Assembly (NCBI GenBank): GCA_963747005.1
Contig: CAVVDT010000003.1
Location: 558,001 to 622,000, forward strand
From: CAVVDT01 sp963747005
Lineage (GTDB): Bacteria; Pseudomonadota; Alphaproteobacteria; Rhizobiales; Aestuariivirgaceae
Direction: 5' to 3'
DNA: 64,000 nt
In this document: positions 40,674-48,597 of the stretch, piece after piece
Position numbering within the stretch: the stretch's first letter is position 1
How the letters are laid out: every line of letters begins with the position of its first letter
The notes under the pieces: generated by a model
What the model was told of the DNA's origin: nothing
Seen by the model: the letters and a program-made list of their open reading frames with translations, nothing else
Databases searched by the model: none
Made by a program: the position numbers and the translations under genes

Positions 40674-40801
40674 TGAGTCGGTTGTTGCTGGACAGTGGCT
40701 TGGCAATGACCAAGCAGGCGATCTCCGAGATCGTGCATCGCACGATGCTGAGGATCGTGGCGTACGGGCGCCATTCACGCAGGCGCAGATCGAACAAGCG
40801 T
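40673..40801 (+). CDS. Possible 42-residue basic peptide
   Basis: The frame MSRLLLDSGLAMTKQAISEI...RRRSNKR starts on the last base of the DUF883 stop (TGATG), which would couple translation. No family is recognised, and it may be the eroded start of a once longer gene. Confidence 0.3.
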
Positions 40802-40837
40802 TAGCGAGCAAGCGGCGCTGTCGAACACGCTCCGGTC

Positions 40838-40855
40838 ATGAGCAAAATTGAACAG
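40838..40855 (+). promoter_or_regulatory. 16-bp palindrome motif, copy 8 (csbD relic)
   Basis: ATGAGCAAAATTGAACAG, identical to the copy before csbD at 34887; 49 bases before the truncated csbD at 40905. Confidence 0.58.
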
Positions 40856-40904
40856 ATTGCCGAGATGTCGCCAGTTAATCTGATCGATATACCGAAAAGA
40901 AAAC

Positions 40905-40982
40905 ATGGACAGGGTCGACGGATCGGCCAGGCAGATTAAGGCCGCCGTCAAGCAGCCGGTTGGCAAGGCCGTTGTCGCTTGA
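40905..40982 (+). pseudogene. csbD remnant
   Basis: MDRVDGSARQIKAAVKQPVG then KAVVA and a stop, matching the first 25 residues of CsbD proteins (compare MNSDRVAGSAKQLKGAAKQ at 34836). The remaining half is missing. Its stop codon lies inside the FNR box of the next gene. Confidence 0.75.
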
Positions 40983-40992
40983 ACTGAATCAA
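40979..40992 (+). promoter_or_regulatory. FNR box upstream of the coiled-coil gene
   Basis: TTGAACTGAATCAA, centred 57 bases before the ATG at 41043. The -10 region (CACTCT after 22 bases) is weak. Confidence 0.6.
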
Positions 40993-41042
40993 AACCAGTT
41001 GGCACTTCTCGCTTCACTCTCAAATCGAAATTGGAGACGATC

Positions 41043-41654
41043 ATGGCAAAACAGAGCAGCATGCATGCTCACCTGAACTGGACCAAGCAGCGAATTGACG
41101 AGATGGACGCCACGTTGGCGTCGCTCGAAAAGAAGGCGGGCCAGGTCAAAGCCGAGTTGGAGAAAAAGGCCGAGCAAACCATCGCCGATTTGAAGAAACG
41201 TCGCGACGAATTTCAAGCCAACGCCAAGGCTCAGTCTCAAGCGGGCGAGGCCGCCTTACAGGCGAACAAGACGCAGCTGGAAGCGCAGTGGCGCGGCTTC
41301 GAAGCGCAGGTCAAGACTTATTTTGACACGGTCGGCAAGCAGATCGAACAGCAGCAGGCTACTTTCGGGGAGGTTGCGGCTGCGCAAGCCAAGGCTTGGC
41401 GCGAGGCGGCCGACAAGCTCCACGGCGAGGCCACCAAAGTCGCAGCCGCGCGGCGCACTGATGTCGATGCGGCAGTGAAGCAGATGAATATGGACGCGGC
41501 GGAGGCTGAAGCACGATTGCAGAAGCTGAAGCAAGCGGGCAGCGAATCTTGGGCGGCAATGAGCTCTGCCCTGGCAGAGTCGCGCAAAGCCTTCGATCAA
41601 GCCAATCAGAAGGCGTGGGACGCGCTCAAGCGCGCTACTCCTCCGGCCGCCTGA
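41043..41654 (+). CDS. Long coiled-coil protein
   Basis: A 203-residue, almost wholly helical protein rich in A, K, Q and E (RIDEMDATLASLEKKAGQVK; AELEKKAEQTIADLKKRRDE; FQANAKAQSQAGEAALQANK). It has heptad-like spacing and no signal or membrane helix. It resembles apolipoprotein- or phasin-like helical bundles but I cannot place it in a named family. The ATG at 41043 follows GGAGACGATC. A perfect FNR box lies upstream, so low-oxygen induction is likely. A 28-base perfect palindrome follows the gene. Confidence 0.7.
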   Translation: MAKQSSMHAHLNWTKQRIDEMDATLASLEKKAGQVKAELEKKAEQTIADLKKRRDEFQANAKAQSQAGEAALQANKTQLEAQWRGFEAQVKTYFDTVGKQIEQQQATFGEVAAAQAKAWREAADKLHGEATKVAAARRTDVDAAVKQMNMDAAEAEARLQKLKQAGSESWAAMSSALAESRKAFDQANQKAWDALKRATPPAA

Positions 41655-41694
41655 GTTGATTGCTGATTCTGGACTATCAATCCTAGCGGTGCGA

Positions 41695-41722
41695 TCCAGA
41701 CAGATGGTACCATCTGTCTGGA
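41695..41722. repeat. 28-base perfect palindrome
   Basis: TCCAGACAGATGGT joined directly to its complement, with no loop, 40 bases after the coiled-coil gene. A terminator normally has a loop and T-run, so an operator or a head-to-head element end is as likely. Confidence 0.6.
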
Positions 41723-41882
41723 CAAAGCGTCCCACCAGACCACTAGGTGCGTGCCGCCATGGTTTTCCCACATGGCGTGGGACAGGGTGCGCTATTTCTT
41801 GAGCAGGTTTTCTTGCGCTTCCGGCAGGTTGCCTTGGCTCGAAGACTATCGGTAGGCTGGTTTCGACTGCTGATGAGAGTTC

Positions 41883-41990
41883 TTGAACAACCAGGCCAAC
41901 AAGCTCTCGCGCACCCATGCCTTATTGGTTGAGGCGCTCAATCGCTATCGCGGCATAAGCCAGATGCACAATCGGGCGTTGTATGACTGA
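41883..41990 (+). pseudogene. Remnant of a conserved rhizobial protein
   Basis: LNNQANKLSRTHALLVEALN then RYRGISQMHNRALYD and a stop. The motif (QA.KL.RTH...VEALNRYR) recurs in a hypothetical protein family of rhizobia and islands. No start is present and the IS5 element inserted 14 bases downstream. A relic. Confidence 0.45.
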
Positions 41991-42003
41991 AATTTAATCT
42001 CGC

Positions 42004-43303
42004 ACCTGGACACCTCTATTTACTCGGCTTGGAGAGCGGCGTGGAGGCGATGGAAGCCTGCCGGGCGGAATGCCGCCGTGCACCTGTGGTGTTGAGGGCA
42101 ACTCTTGGCCCGGGATTTCGCCTGGCGGCGGTGTTTTTCGGTCATGCAGGCGCAGTGCGGCCCTCGAACCAGACCAGGCGCTGCATGTTGTAGACGAGAT
42201 TGGCCATGCCAATCTTCAGCCTCGCCCGGGCGATGCCGATGGTCCTGACGAACAGCCCCATGCGGGCTTTCTGGTGGGCAAAGACATGTTCGATGCTTGA
42301 GCGCACCTTCGAGCGGGCGGCATTGGCTGTGGCCAGCTTGTCCGGCAGCGCCTTGCCGGGCGCTCGCCGGTGATGGACCTTGGAGAACAGGCCGTTCCTG
42401 ATGAGCCAGGCCTCGTTGCGCCTCGAGCGATAGGCGGTGTCGGCCCACACGGTGGAGGCAGTGTTGGTTCTGGCGACAAGCTCGCGCAAGAAGCGCCCGT
42501 CATGGCGGGTGGCATCGCTCACCGTCCAGGTGCGGATGAAGCCGTGGCGTCGATCGGTAGAGATGTGGTTCTTGTAGCCGAACACCGGGATGGCGATCTC
42601 CAGTTTGACCTTCGATGCCGGATCAGGCTTCCTGCCACGCTTGAGCGTCCAGCGGGCATCGCGGTCCTTCTGTGCCAGCTTGGCCGGCCTGGCCTGCCAG
42701 TCCTCGGGGATACGACCCTCCTTGATCGCCTGCTTCTCGCCCTCGCTGTTGCGCTGGCGCGGCGCCGCGATGATCGAGGCATCGATGATCTGGCCGCCCA
42801 TGGCCAGATAGCCCTTGTCGTGGAGCAGCCGGTCGAAGCGATCGAACAGCTTCGCCATAGCACCCGCCTGCACCAGCAGTTCGCGGAACAGCCAGATGGT
42901 CTTGGCATCCGGCACCGTGTCCTGAAGTCCCAGGCCCAGGAAGCGCATGAACGACAGGCGGTCGCGGATCATGAACTCGGCTTGATCATCCGACAGACTA
43001 TAAAGCGCCTGCAACACCAGGATCTTGAACATCAGCACCGGGTCATGGGGCGGACGACCGCCCTTTGCGCCGTCTGAGCGCTTCAGCGCCTTCTCCAGCC
43101 GGTAGCGGAACGGTTCGAAGTCAATCACCCCGCCAAGCCGCTCCAGCGGATCGCCTGCCTTCGACAGCGCCTGATAGCGCTCATCCAGATCGAAGAACCC
43201 GGGTTGAACATGCCGACGTGCCATCGCTGCCACCCTCCGTTGCCACAACCAACCGAATCACATCACCAGCGATTTGGGGAGGGGCTTTTAGAGGTCTCCA
43301 CCT
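42004..43303 (-). mobile_element. IS5-family insertion sequence with 4-bp duplication
   Basis: The ends are GGACACCTCTA at 42008 and, inverted, GGAGACCTCTA ending at 43299 (10 of 11 match). ACCT flanks both sides (42004-42007; 43300-43303), the target duplication. One transposase gene, on the - strand. The element is 1292 bp and looks recent and complete. Confidence 0.85.
42142..43224 (-). CDS. IS5-family transposase
   Basis: A 360-residue DDE transposase of the IS5 group. It starts MARRHVQPGFFDLDERYQAL, has the DUF772-type N-terminus (YRLEKALKRSDGAKGGRPPH; FKILVLQALYSLSDDQAEFM; DRLSFMRFLGLGLQDTVPDA) and catalytic blocks IIDASIIAAPRQRN, FGYKNHISTDRRHGFIRTW, VWADTAYRS and the final RSSIEHVFAHQKARMG. 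The ATG at 43224 follows GGAGGGTGG; the frame is open upstream to 43248. Intact, so the IS may be active. Confidence 0.92.
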   Translation of the reverse strand: MARRHVQPGFFDLDERYQALSKAGDPLERLGGVIDFEPFRYRLEKALKRSDGAKGGRPPHDPVLMFKILVLQALYSLSDDQAEFMIRDRLSFMRFLGLGLQDTVPDAKTIWLFRELLVQAGAMAKLFDRFDRLLHDKGYLAMGGQIIDASIIAAPRQRNSEGEKQAIKEGRIPEDWQARPAKLAQKDRDARWTLKRGRKPDPASKVKLEIAIPVFGYKNHISTDRRHGFIRTWTVSDATRHDGRFLRELVARTNTASTVWADTAYRSRRNEAWLIRNGLFSKVHHRRAPGKALPDKLATANAARSKVRSSIEHVFAHQKARMGLFVRTIGIARARLKIGMANLVYNMQRLVWFEGRTAPA

Positions 43304-43424
43304 ATTTGCCCGTGGCACCTCGACCGCCACGAACGCGTCATCGAAAACTCAAGCGTTTGCGAGAGAAAAGCAGCTCGCGTGATGACGGCAGGCCGGTCCT
43401 CTCACTGGTTGCAGACCGGCCCGC

Positions 43425-43442
43425 GTGAGCAATTTTGCACAG
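43425..43442 (+). promoter_or_regulatory. 16-bp palindrome motif, copy 9 (YflT-like gene)
   Basis: GTGAGCAATTTTGCACAG, perfect match, 98 bases before the ATG at 43541 and 122 bases beyond the IS5 duplication. Confidence 0.6.
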
Positions 43443-43540
43443 CATGCGACCGTGGTCTCCGACACCCTTGACTTGAAACCCAGGCCCCGATCGACCAGCG
43501 CAGGTGCGCCGGGCCTCGACTTGTCCCGCAGGAGGATCAA

Positions 43541-44101
43541 ATGGAAAAAACCGATACTGTCATCGCCGTCTTTGCTGACCACGATGCTGCGGAGACAGCC
43601 GTGAAAACCCTGACCGCTTCCGGCATCGAGATGAAAGACATGAGCGTTGTCGGCAAAGGCTACCATACCGATGAAAAGGTCGCGGGCTTTTACAATACCG
43701 GTGACCGGATGAAGTTCTGGGGCACGCGCGGCGCGTTCTGGGGCGGCCTGTGGGGCTTGTTCTTCGGCGGACTGTTCTTGACCATTCCCGTCGTTGGCCA
43801 CGTGGTCGTACTTGGCTATTTGGCCACCATTGCGATCACGGCCATCGAGAACGCGGCTGTCGTCGGGGGTCTGAGCGCAATTGGTGCCGCGATTTACAGT
43901 ATTGGCGTGCCCAAGGACAGCGTGATCAAATACGAGACGGCCCTTAAGGCTGACAGCTTTCTCGTCATGGTGCACGGCACGGCAGCAGAGGTGGCGAGCG
44001 CCAGGAAGATCCTCGGCAAGTCCAGCCCGACAAGCCTCGATGTGCATTCTGGTACTCAGACGCAAGCACAGCAGGATCATCGCGTCCGTGCGGCCGGCTG
44101 A
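43541..44101 (+). CDS. General stress protein, YflT/17M-like
   Basis: A 186-residue protein. The N-terminal DTVIAVFADHDAAETAVKTL, SGIEMKDMSVVGKG segment is the heat-induced stress protein YflT domain. A glycine-rich hydrophobic centre (FWGTRGAFWGGLWGLFFGGL, FLTIPVVGHVVVLGYLATIA) probably forms two membrane segments, and the end returns to a soluble YETALKADSFLVMVHG fold. GCAGGAGGATCAA precedes the ATG. A perfect 16-bp motif lies upstream, linking it to the other stress genes. Confidence 0.8.
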   Translation: MEKTDTVIAVFADHDAAETAVKTLTASGIEMKDMSVVGKGYHTDEKVAGFYNTGDRMKFWGTRGAFWGGLWGLFFGGLFLTIPVVGHVVVLGYLATIAITAIENAAVVGGLSAIGAAIYSIGVPKDSVIKYETALKADSFLVMVHGTAAEVASARKILGKSSPTSLDVHSGTQTQAQQDHRVRAAG

Positions 44102-44157
44102 TCGGCGCGAGCGGTGTGGCGTTGGCGCATGACGCCACCGAACAAGAAATTATAGCA

Positions 44158-44271
44158 ATGAGTCCGATCACCCTGTCTATCACTTTGATTTGCGACGCCA
44201 TTGGTGTGGCCCTGGGCGCAATCGCGTACTATTTTCCGGGTGGCGGTTGCGAGGCAGGAAGCCGTGTCTGA
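44158..44271 (+). CDS. Possible 37-residue membrane peptide
   Basis: MSPITLSITLICDAIGVALG, AIAYYFPGGGCEAGSRV: one hydrophobic helix with a short polar end. Weak ribosome site, no paralogue seen. Possibly real given the number of tiny membrane proteins here, but unproven. Confidence 0.3.
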   Translation: MSPITLSITLICDAIGVALGAIAYYFPGGGCEAGSRV

Positions 44272-44467
44272 AAGGACGGACGGGGCCAACGCCACAACTT
44301 GGCAGGCGCTTACGGCCTGCTGTTAACGCCTGAACGAGGCCGTCCTCGCTTGCCGTTTTGGGTTGTCCTGCCCGCCCTCTTGTGTTGCCTGGCCAGATGT
44401 GCCCGACCGCAAGCATGCCTGACACACAAGGCCTTCGGGGAATGGGACGAACTGAAGGAAGACCACG

Positions 44468-47452
44468 ATGACACCCGCAACTGCCAAGCCGAAGACTCGC
44501 AAATCCACGCCGGGATCGAAGCCCGATGCAAAAGATGATTTGAAGTCGCTGCCCATAGCGCAGGTGGAAAAGAAACTGGGATCGTCGCCGGACGGCCTGA
44601 CGCAAGCCGAAGCGGAAAAGCGGCTGACCCACTATGGGCCCAACGAGATCGAAGAAAAGAAGACCAATGAATTCCTGAAATTTCTCAAATATTTCTGGGG
44701 ACCCATCCCGTGGATGATCGAAGTGGCTGTGGTTCTGTCCGGTATCGTCCAGCATTGGCCGGACTTTTTCATCATACTGGTGCTGCTCTTTGCCAACGCG
44801 ATGATCGGGTTCTGGGAAGAACACCAGGCCGGAAATGCCATCGATGCCCTTAAGGCGAGGTTGGCGATCAAGGCGCGCGTGAAACGTGACGGCAAGTGGG
44901 TCACGCCGCCAGCGCGCGAACTGGTGCCGGGCGACGCCATACGATTGCGCCTTGGTGACATCGTGCCGGCGGATGCGCGGCTCCTGGAGGGTGACGAGGT
45001 CTCCGTCGATCAGTCGGCGCTGACCGGCGAATCGCTGCCCGCCACGCTCAAGGCTGGCGATGCAGTGTTTTCCGGCTCGATCATCCGGCGCGGCGAGATT
45101 GGCGCGCTCGTGTATGCCACGGGCACCGATACCTATTTCGGCAAGACGGCGGAATTGGTGCAGTCGGCGGCGACGGTCAGCCATTTTCAGAAGGCCGTTC
45201 TGAAGATCGGCAACTATCTGATCATGCTCGCCGTGGTGCTGGTGGCCGTGATTATCGCGGTCGGGATCCTGCGCGGCGCGCCTGTCCTCACTGTGTTGGA
45301 GTTCGCCCTGGTCCTGACGGTAGCTGCCATACCGGTGGCGATGCCGACGGTGCTCTCGGTGACGATGGCGGTCGGCGCGCGCCTGCTTGCCAAAAAGCAG
45401 GCGATAGTGAGCAAGCTGGTCGCCATCGAGGAACTCGCCGGGGTAGACGTGCTGTGCGCCGACAAGACTGGCACCTTGACCCAGAACAAGCTCACCCTGG
45501 GCGAGCCGTTTTGCCTGGGCAAGGTCACCGCCGGGCAACTCATCCTCGCCGCTGCGCTGGCCTCGCGATCGGAAAATGATGATACCATCGATCTCGCGGT
45601 GCTGGGCGGCCTGAAGGACAAAGCGGCGTTGAAGCCCTTCCAGGTCACGCATTTCCAGCCCTTCGATCCGGTCCATAAGCGCACCGAGGCTACCGTCACG
45701 GGGCCGGACGGAAAGACCTTCAAGGTGACGAAGGGTGCGCCTCAGGTCATCCAGGCACTGGCGGCCAATGGCGCGGCGGTCAAGGGTGCCGTCGACAAGG
45801 CCGTCGACGATTTCGCCGCGCGCGGATTTCGTGCGCTCGGGGTGGCCCGGGCGGATGGCAGGGGGAAGTGGCAGCTTCTTGGCGTCTTGCCGCTGTTCGA
45901 TCCGCCGCGCGACGACGCCAGGGCGACCATCGCCAACGCCCTGAAGATGGGCGTGAAGATCAAGATGGTGACCGGCGACGCATTGGCGATCGCTCGCGAG
46001 ATGGCCAAAACGCTCGGCATGGGCACAAACATTCTCGACGGCGCCACCATCGGCGACTCCAAGACCACGGAAACCGCGGCGATGACCAAGTCCATCGAGG
46101 ACGCCGACGGTTTTGCGCAAGTTTTTCCCGAGCACAAATTCCACATCGTCGATGTGCTGCAGAAGCACGGCCACACCGTTGGCATGACGGGCGACGGGGT
46201 GAATGACGCGCCCGCGCTGAAGAAGGCCGACTGCGGCTTCGCCGTCTCGGGGGCGACAGACGCGGCACGTGCGGCGGCCGCCATCGTGCTGGTGACGCCG
46301 GGGTTGTCGGTGATCATCGACGCGATCAAGGAAAGCCGGAAGATCTTCCAGCGCATGAACAGCTACGCGATGTACCGCATCGCCGAGACGCTGCGGGTGT
46401 TGTTGTTCATGACCCTGGCAATCCTGATCTTCAACTTCTACCCGCTCACGGCGGTGATGATCGTGATGCTGGCGATCCTAAACGATGGCGCAATCCTGTC
46501 CATAGCCTATGACAATGTCCGCTACAAAAACGCGCCCGAAGCCTGGAACATGCAGCTCGTCCTGGGCATTGCCACGGTGCTGGGGCTGGTCGGTCCCATC
46601 GCAGCGTTCGGGCTGTTCTTTCTCGGCGACCACACCTTCCATCTCGGCCATCTGCAACTCCAGACCATGATGTACCTGATGCTGTCGGTTGCCGGGCATC
46701 TGACGATCTTCCAGACCCGGACGCGCGGCCCGTGGTGGTCGACACGCCCGGCCTGGATACTGTTGGCGGCGGTCATCGGGACTCAGGCCCTGGCAACGCT
46801 GGTTGCGGTCTACGGCGCGGGGCTCGTGACACCGCTGGGCTGGAAGTATGCGGGCGTTGTCTGGGGCTACGCCTTTGCCTGGTTCCTCGTGACCGACCCG
46901 ATAAAGCTGCTCGCCTATCGGATCCTCGATCCCGTCAAGGCCATAGCCAAAGCGGAAACCAGAATGCCACAAGAGACCAAGGCCACGCAGAGGCCTGACG
47001 CCAAGCCCGAGCCCAAGCCCGATGCAAAGGCCGAGTCGAAGGCCGATGCGAAAGCAGAGCCCGTGGCAGGCCCGAAAGCCGGGCCCAAGCCAGACGCAAA
47101 AGGCAAGCTGAAGTCTGACGTTGCAGCGGAGCCCGAGCCAGCCGCCAAGGCCAAGCCTGAAACCAAACCCGCGCCCGAGGCGCCAGCCGAGTCCGAGCCC
47201 AAAGCCGATGTCGCGTCCCTGTTCGATATGAAGCTGGGTGATGTGCTTCTGGCAGGACTGGCCAAGGACGCCAAGAGCGTTGCGCAAATCGTATCGCACG
47301 CTGTCGAGGACGCCGACGCGGCGACGAACGATGCCGAGACAACATCGAGCGACAAGCCCGAACCTGAGGCCAAAGCCAACTCCAAAGCCAAAGCCAAACC
47401 CAAACCCAAACATAAAGCCAGGAAGCCGTCGACACCCAAGGCCGCGAAATGA
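44468..47452 (+). CDS. Plasma-membrane-type H+-ATPase (P3A) with long C-terminal tail
   Basis: A 994-residue P-type ATPase. It has the actuator motif LTGES, the phosphorylation site D332 in CADKTGTLTQ, and the hinge motif MTGDGVNDAPALKKAD. Transmembrane helices include FALVLTVAAIPVAMPTVLSV, as in fungal/plant-type proton pumps. It would export protons at the cost of ATP. After the last membrane segment (near residue 830) comes about 150 residues of repetitive lysine/proline/alanine/glutamate sequence (DAKPEPKPDAKAESKADAKA...). Bacterial homologues usually lack such a tail. One short ordered island (ASLFDMKLGDVLLAGLAKDA) interrupts it. Followed after 43 bases by ppk2. Confidence 0.92.
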   Translation: MTPATAKPKTRKSTPGSKPDAKDDLKSLPIAQVEKKLGSSPDGLTQAEAEKRLTHYGPNEIEEKKTNEFLKFLKYFWGPIPWMIEVAVVLSGIVQHWPDFFIILVLLFANAMIGFWEEHQAGNAIDALKARLAIKARVKRDGKWVTPPARELVPGDAIRLRLGDIVPADARLLEGDEVSVDQSALTGESLPATLKAGDAVFSGSIIRRGEIGALVYATGTDTYFGKTAELVQSAATVSHFQKAVLKIGNYLIMLAVVLVAVIIAVGILRGAPVLTVLEFALVLTVAAIPVAMPTVLSVTMAVGARLLAKKQAIVSKLVAIEELAGVDVLCADKTGTLTQNKLTLGEPFCLGKVTAGQLILAAALASRSENDDTIDLAVLGGLKDKAALKPFQVTHFQPFDPVHKRTEATVTGPDGKTFKVTKGAPQVIQALAANGAAVKGAVDKAVDDFAARGFRALGVARADGRGKWQLLGVLPLFDPPRDDARATIANALKMGVKIKMVTGDALAIAREMAKTLGMGTNILDGATIGDSKTTETAAMTKSIEDADGFAQVFPEHKFHIVDVLQKHGHTVGMTGDGVNDAPALKKADCGFAVSGATDAARAAAAIVLVTPGLSVIIDAIKESRKIFQRMNSYAMYRIAETLRVLLFMTLAILIFNFYPLTAVMIVMLAILNDGAILSIAYDNVRYKNAPEAWNMQLVLGIATVLGLVGPIAAFGLFFLGDHTFHLGHLQLQTMMYLMLSVAGHLTIFQTRTRGPWWSTRPAWILLAAVIGTQALATLVAVYGAGLVTPLGWKYAGVVWGYAFAWFLVTDPIKLLAYRILDPVKAIAKAETRMPQETKATQRPDAKPEPKPDAKAESKADAKAEPVAGPKAGPKPDAKGKLKSDVAAEPEPAAKAKPETKPAPEAPAESEPKADVASLFDMKLGDVLLAGLAKDAKSVAQIVSHAVEDADAATNDAETTSSDKPEPEAKANSKAKAKPKPKHKARKPSTPKAAK

Positions 47453-47495
47453 ACCCGCGCATAATATTCGCGGCACCGAATTTGAAAGGACGACC

Positions 47496-48365
47496 ATGAA
47501 AATCGATACAAAGGACTTTCGCGTCGGTGAGGGCGACAGGGTCGACCTCGGCAAGTGGCCGACGAGTGTCGATCCCGTGTACAAGTCGAAGAAGCAATAC
47601 AAGAAGCTGCTGGAAAAGCACGTCGAGAAATTGAGTGAGTTGCAGCGGCTTCACTACGCCTCCAACCGCTATGCCGTGCTGCTGATCTTCCAGGCGATGG
47701 ACGCGGCTGGTAAGGATGGCGCCATCAGGCACGTGATGTCAGGGGTCAATCCGCAAGGCTGCCAGGTGTTCAGCTTCAAGCATCCAAGCCCCACCGAACT
47801 GCAGCACGACTTCTTGTGGCGCACCACCCGCGACTTGCCGGAACGCGGCCGCATCGGGATTTTCAACCGATCCTACTACGAGGAGGTGTTGATCCTTCGG
47901 GTGCATCCCGAGATATTGCGCAGCGAAGGGCTCCCGGATGCCTTGCTCGATGAACCCGAGGTCTGGCGTAACCGCTACCGCTCGATCGTCGATCTCGAGC
48001 GACACCTCCACAGCAACGGAACACGCATCATCAAGTTCTTCCTCCCCCTCTCGAAGGATGAACAGCGAAAGCGCTTCCTCGCCCGCATCGACGAGCCGGA
48101 CAAGAACTGGAAATTCAGCATGGCGGATATCGAGGAACGGAAATTCTGGCCGCACTACATGACGGCCTTCGAGGAGTGCCTCGAGGCGACGAGCACCGGC
48201 GATGTACCTTGGTATGTCGTTCCTGCCGACGACAAGGAAAATGCCCGACTGATCGTGTCCCAGATCATCGTCGAAACGTTCGAAGGACTGCGGATGTCGT
48301 ATCCGGAAACGAGCCCGGAACGCCTCAAGGAATTGCAGGAGATACGCAAGAAGCTGGCAAACTGA
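47496..48365 (+). CDS. ppk2: Polyphosphate kinase 2 family protein
   Basis: A 289-residue PPK2 with the P-loop FQAMDAAGKDGAIRHVMSGV near residue 66, the FSFKHPSPTELQHDFLWRTT block, the Walker B-like GIFNRSYYEEVLILRVHPE and the lid SKDEQRKRFLARIDEPDKNW. PPK2 enzymes transfer phosphate between polyphosphate and nucleotides; single-domain forms mostly make ADP or ATP from AMP/ADP. The ATG at 47496 follows GAAAGGACGACC. It lies 43 bases after the H+-ATPase, suggesting co-transcription, so polyphosphate could fuel the pump when respiration fails. Converges on the CYTH-CHAD gene. Confidence 0.92.
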   Translation: MKIDTKDFRVGEGDRVDLGKWPTSVDPVYKSKKQYKKLLEKHVEKLSELQRLHYASNRYAVLLIFQAMDAAGKDGAIRHVMSGVNPQGCQVFSFKHPSPTELQHDFLWRTTRDLPERGRIGIFNRSYYEEVLILRVHPEILRSEGLPDALLDEPEVWRNRYRSIVDLERHLHSNGTRIIKFFLPLSKDEQRKRFLARIDEPDKNWKFSMADIEERKFWPHYMTAFEECLEATSTGDVPWYVVPADDKENARLIVSQIIVETFEGLRMSYPETSPERLKELQEIRKKLAN

Positions 48366-48371
48366 CACGGT

Positions 48372-48406
48372 GAGTGTGCTGGCGCATCAGCGCAAACAGC
48401 ACACTC
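48372..48406. terminator. Hairpin between convergent ppk2 and CYTH-CHAD genes
   Basis: GAGTGTGCT (48372-48380) pairs with AGCACACTC (48398-48406); 7 bases after the ppk2 stop. There is no T-run, so a terminator is only probable. Confidence 0.45.
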
Positions 48407-48597
48407 TGGAGCCATGATCGCCGTTGCCTTCAAATGGATTCTGAAAGGCCCCCCACCGCCCGCCGGGACAATTACCGCGCAGGGCTCGCTGGATAATGAC
48501 GAGGCACCCCTGCGCCCTGACTGAAAGAGACCGCCAGCTTGCGGCGAGCTGCCGGCGCCATGCGTCCACCACCCGGCAGCCATTGCCGCTCTTGCCG

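Noticed and set aside
42370..43077. A 235-codon + strand frame over the IS5 transposase
   Set aside because: Antisense shadow of the transposase gene, which has all its catalytic blocks on the - strand.
44180..46174. A 664-codon open frame on the - strand across the H+-ATPase gene
   Set aside because: It is the antisense shadow of the ATPase in GC-rich DNA; no family resemblance, signal or ribosome site.
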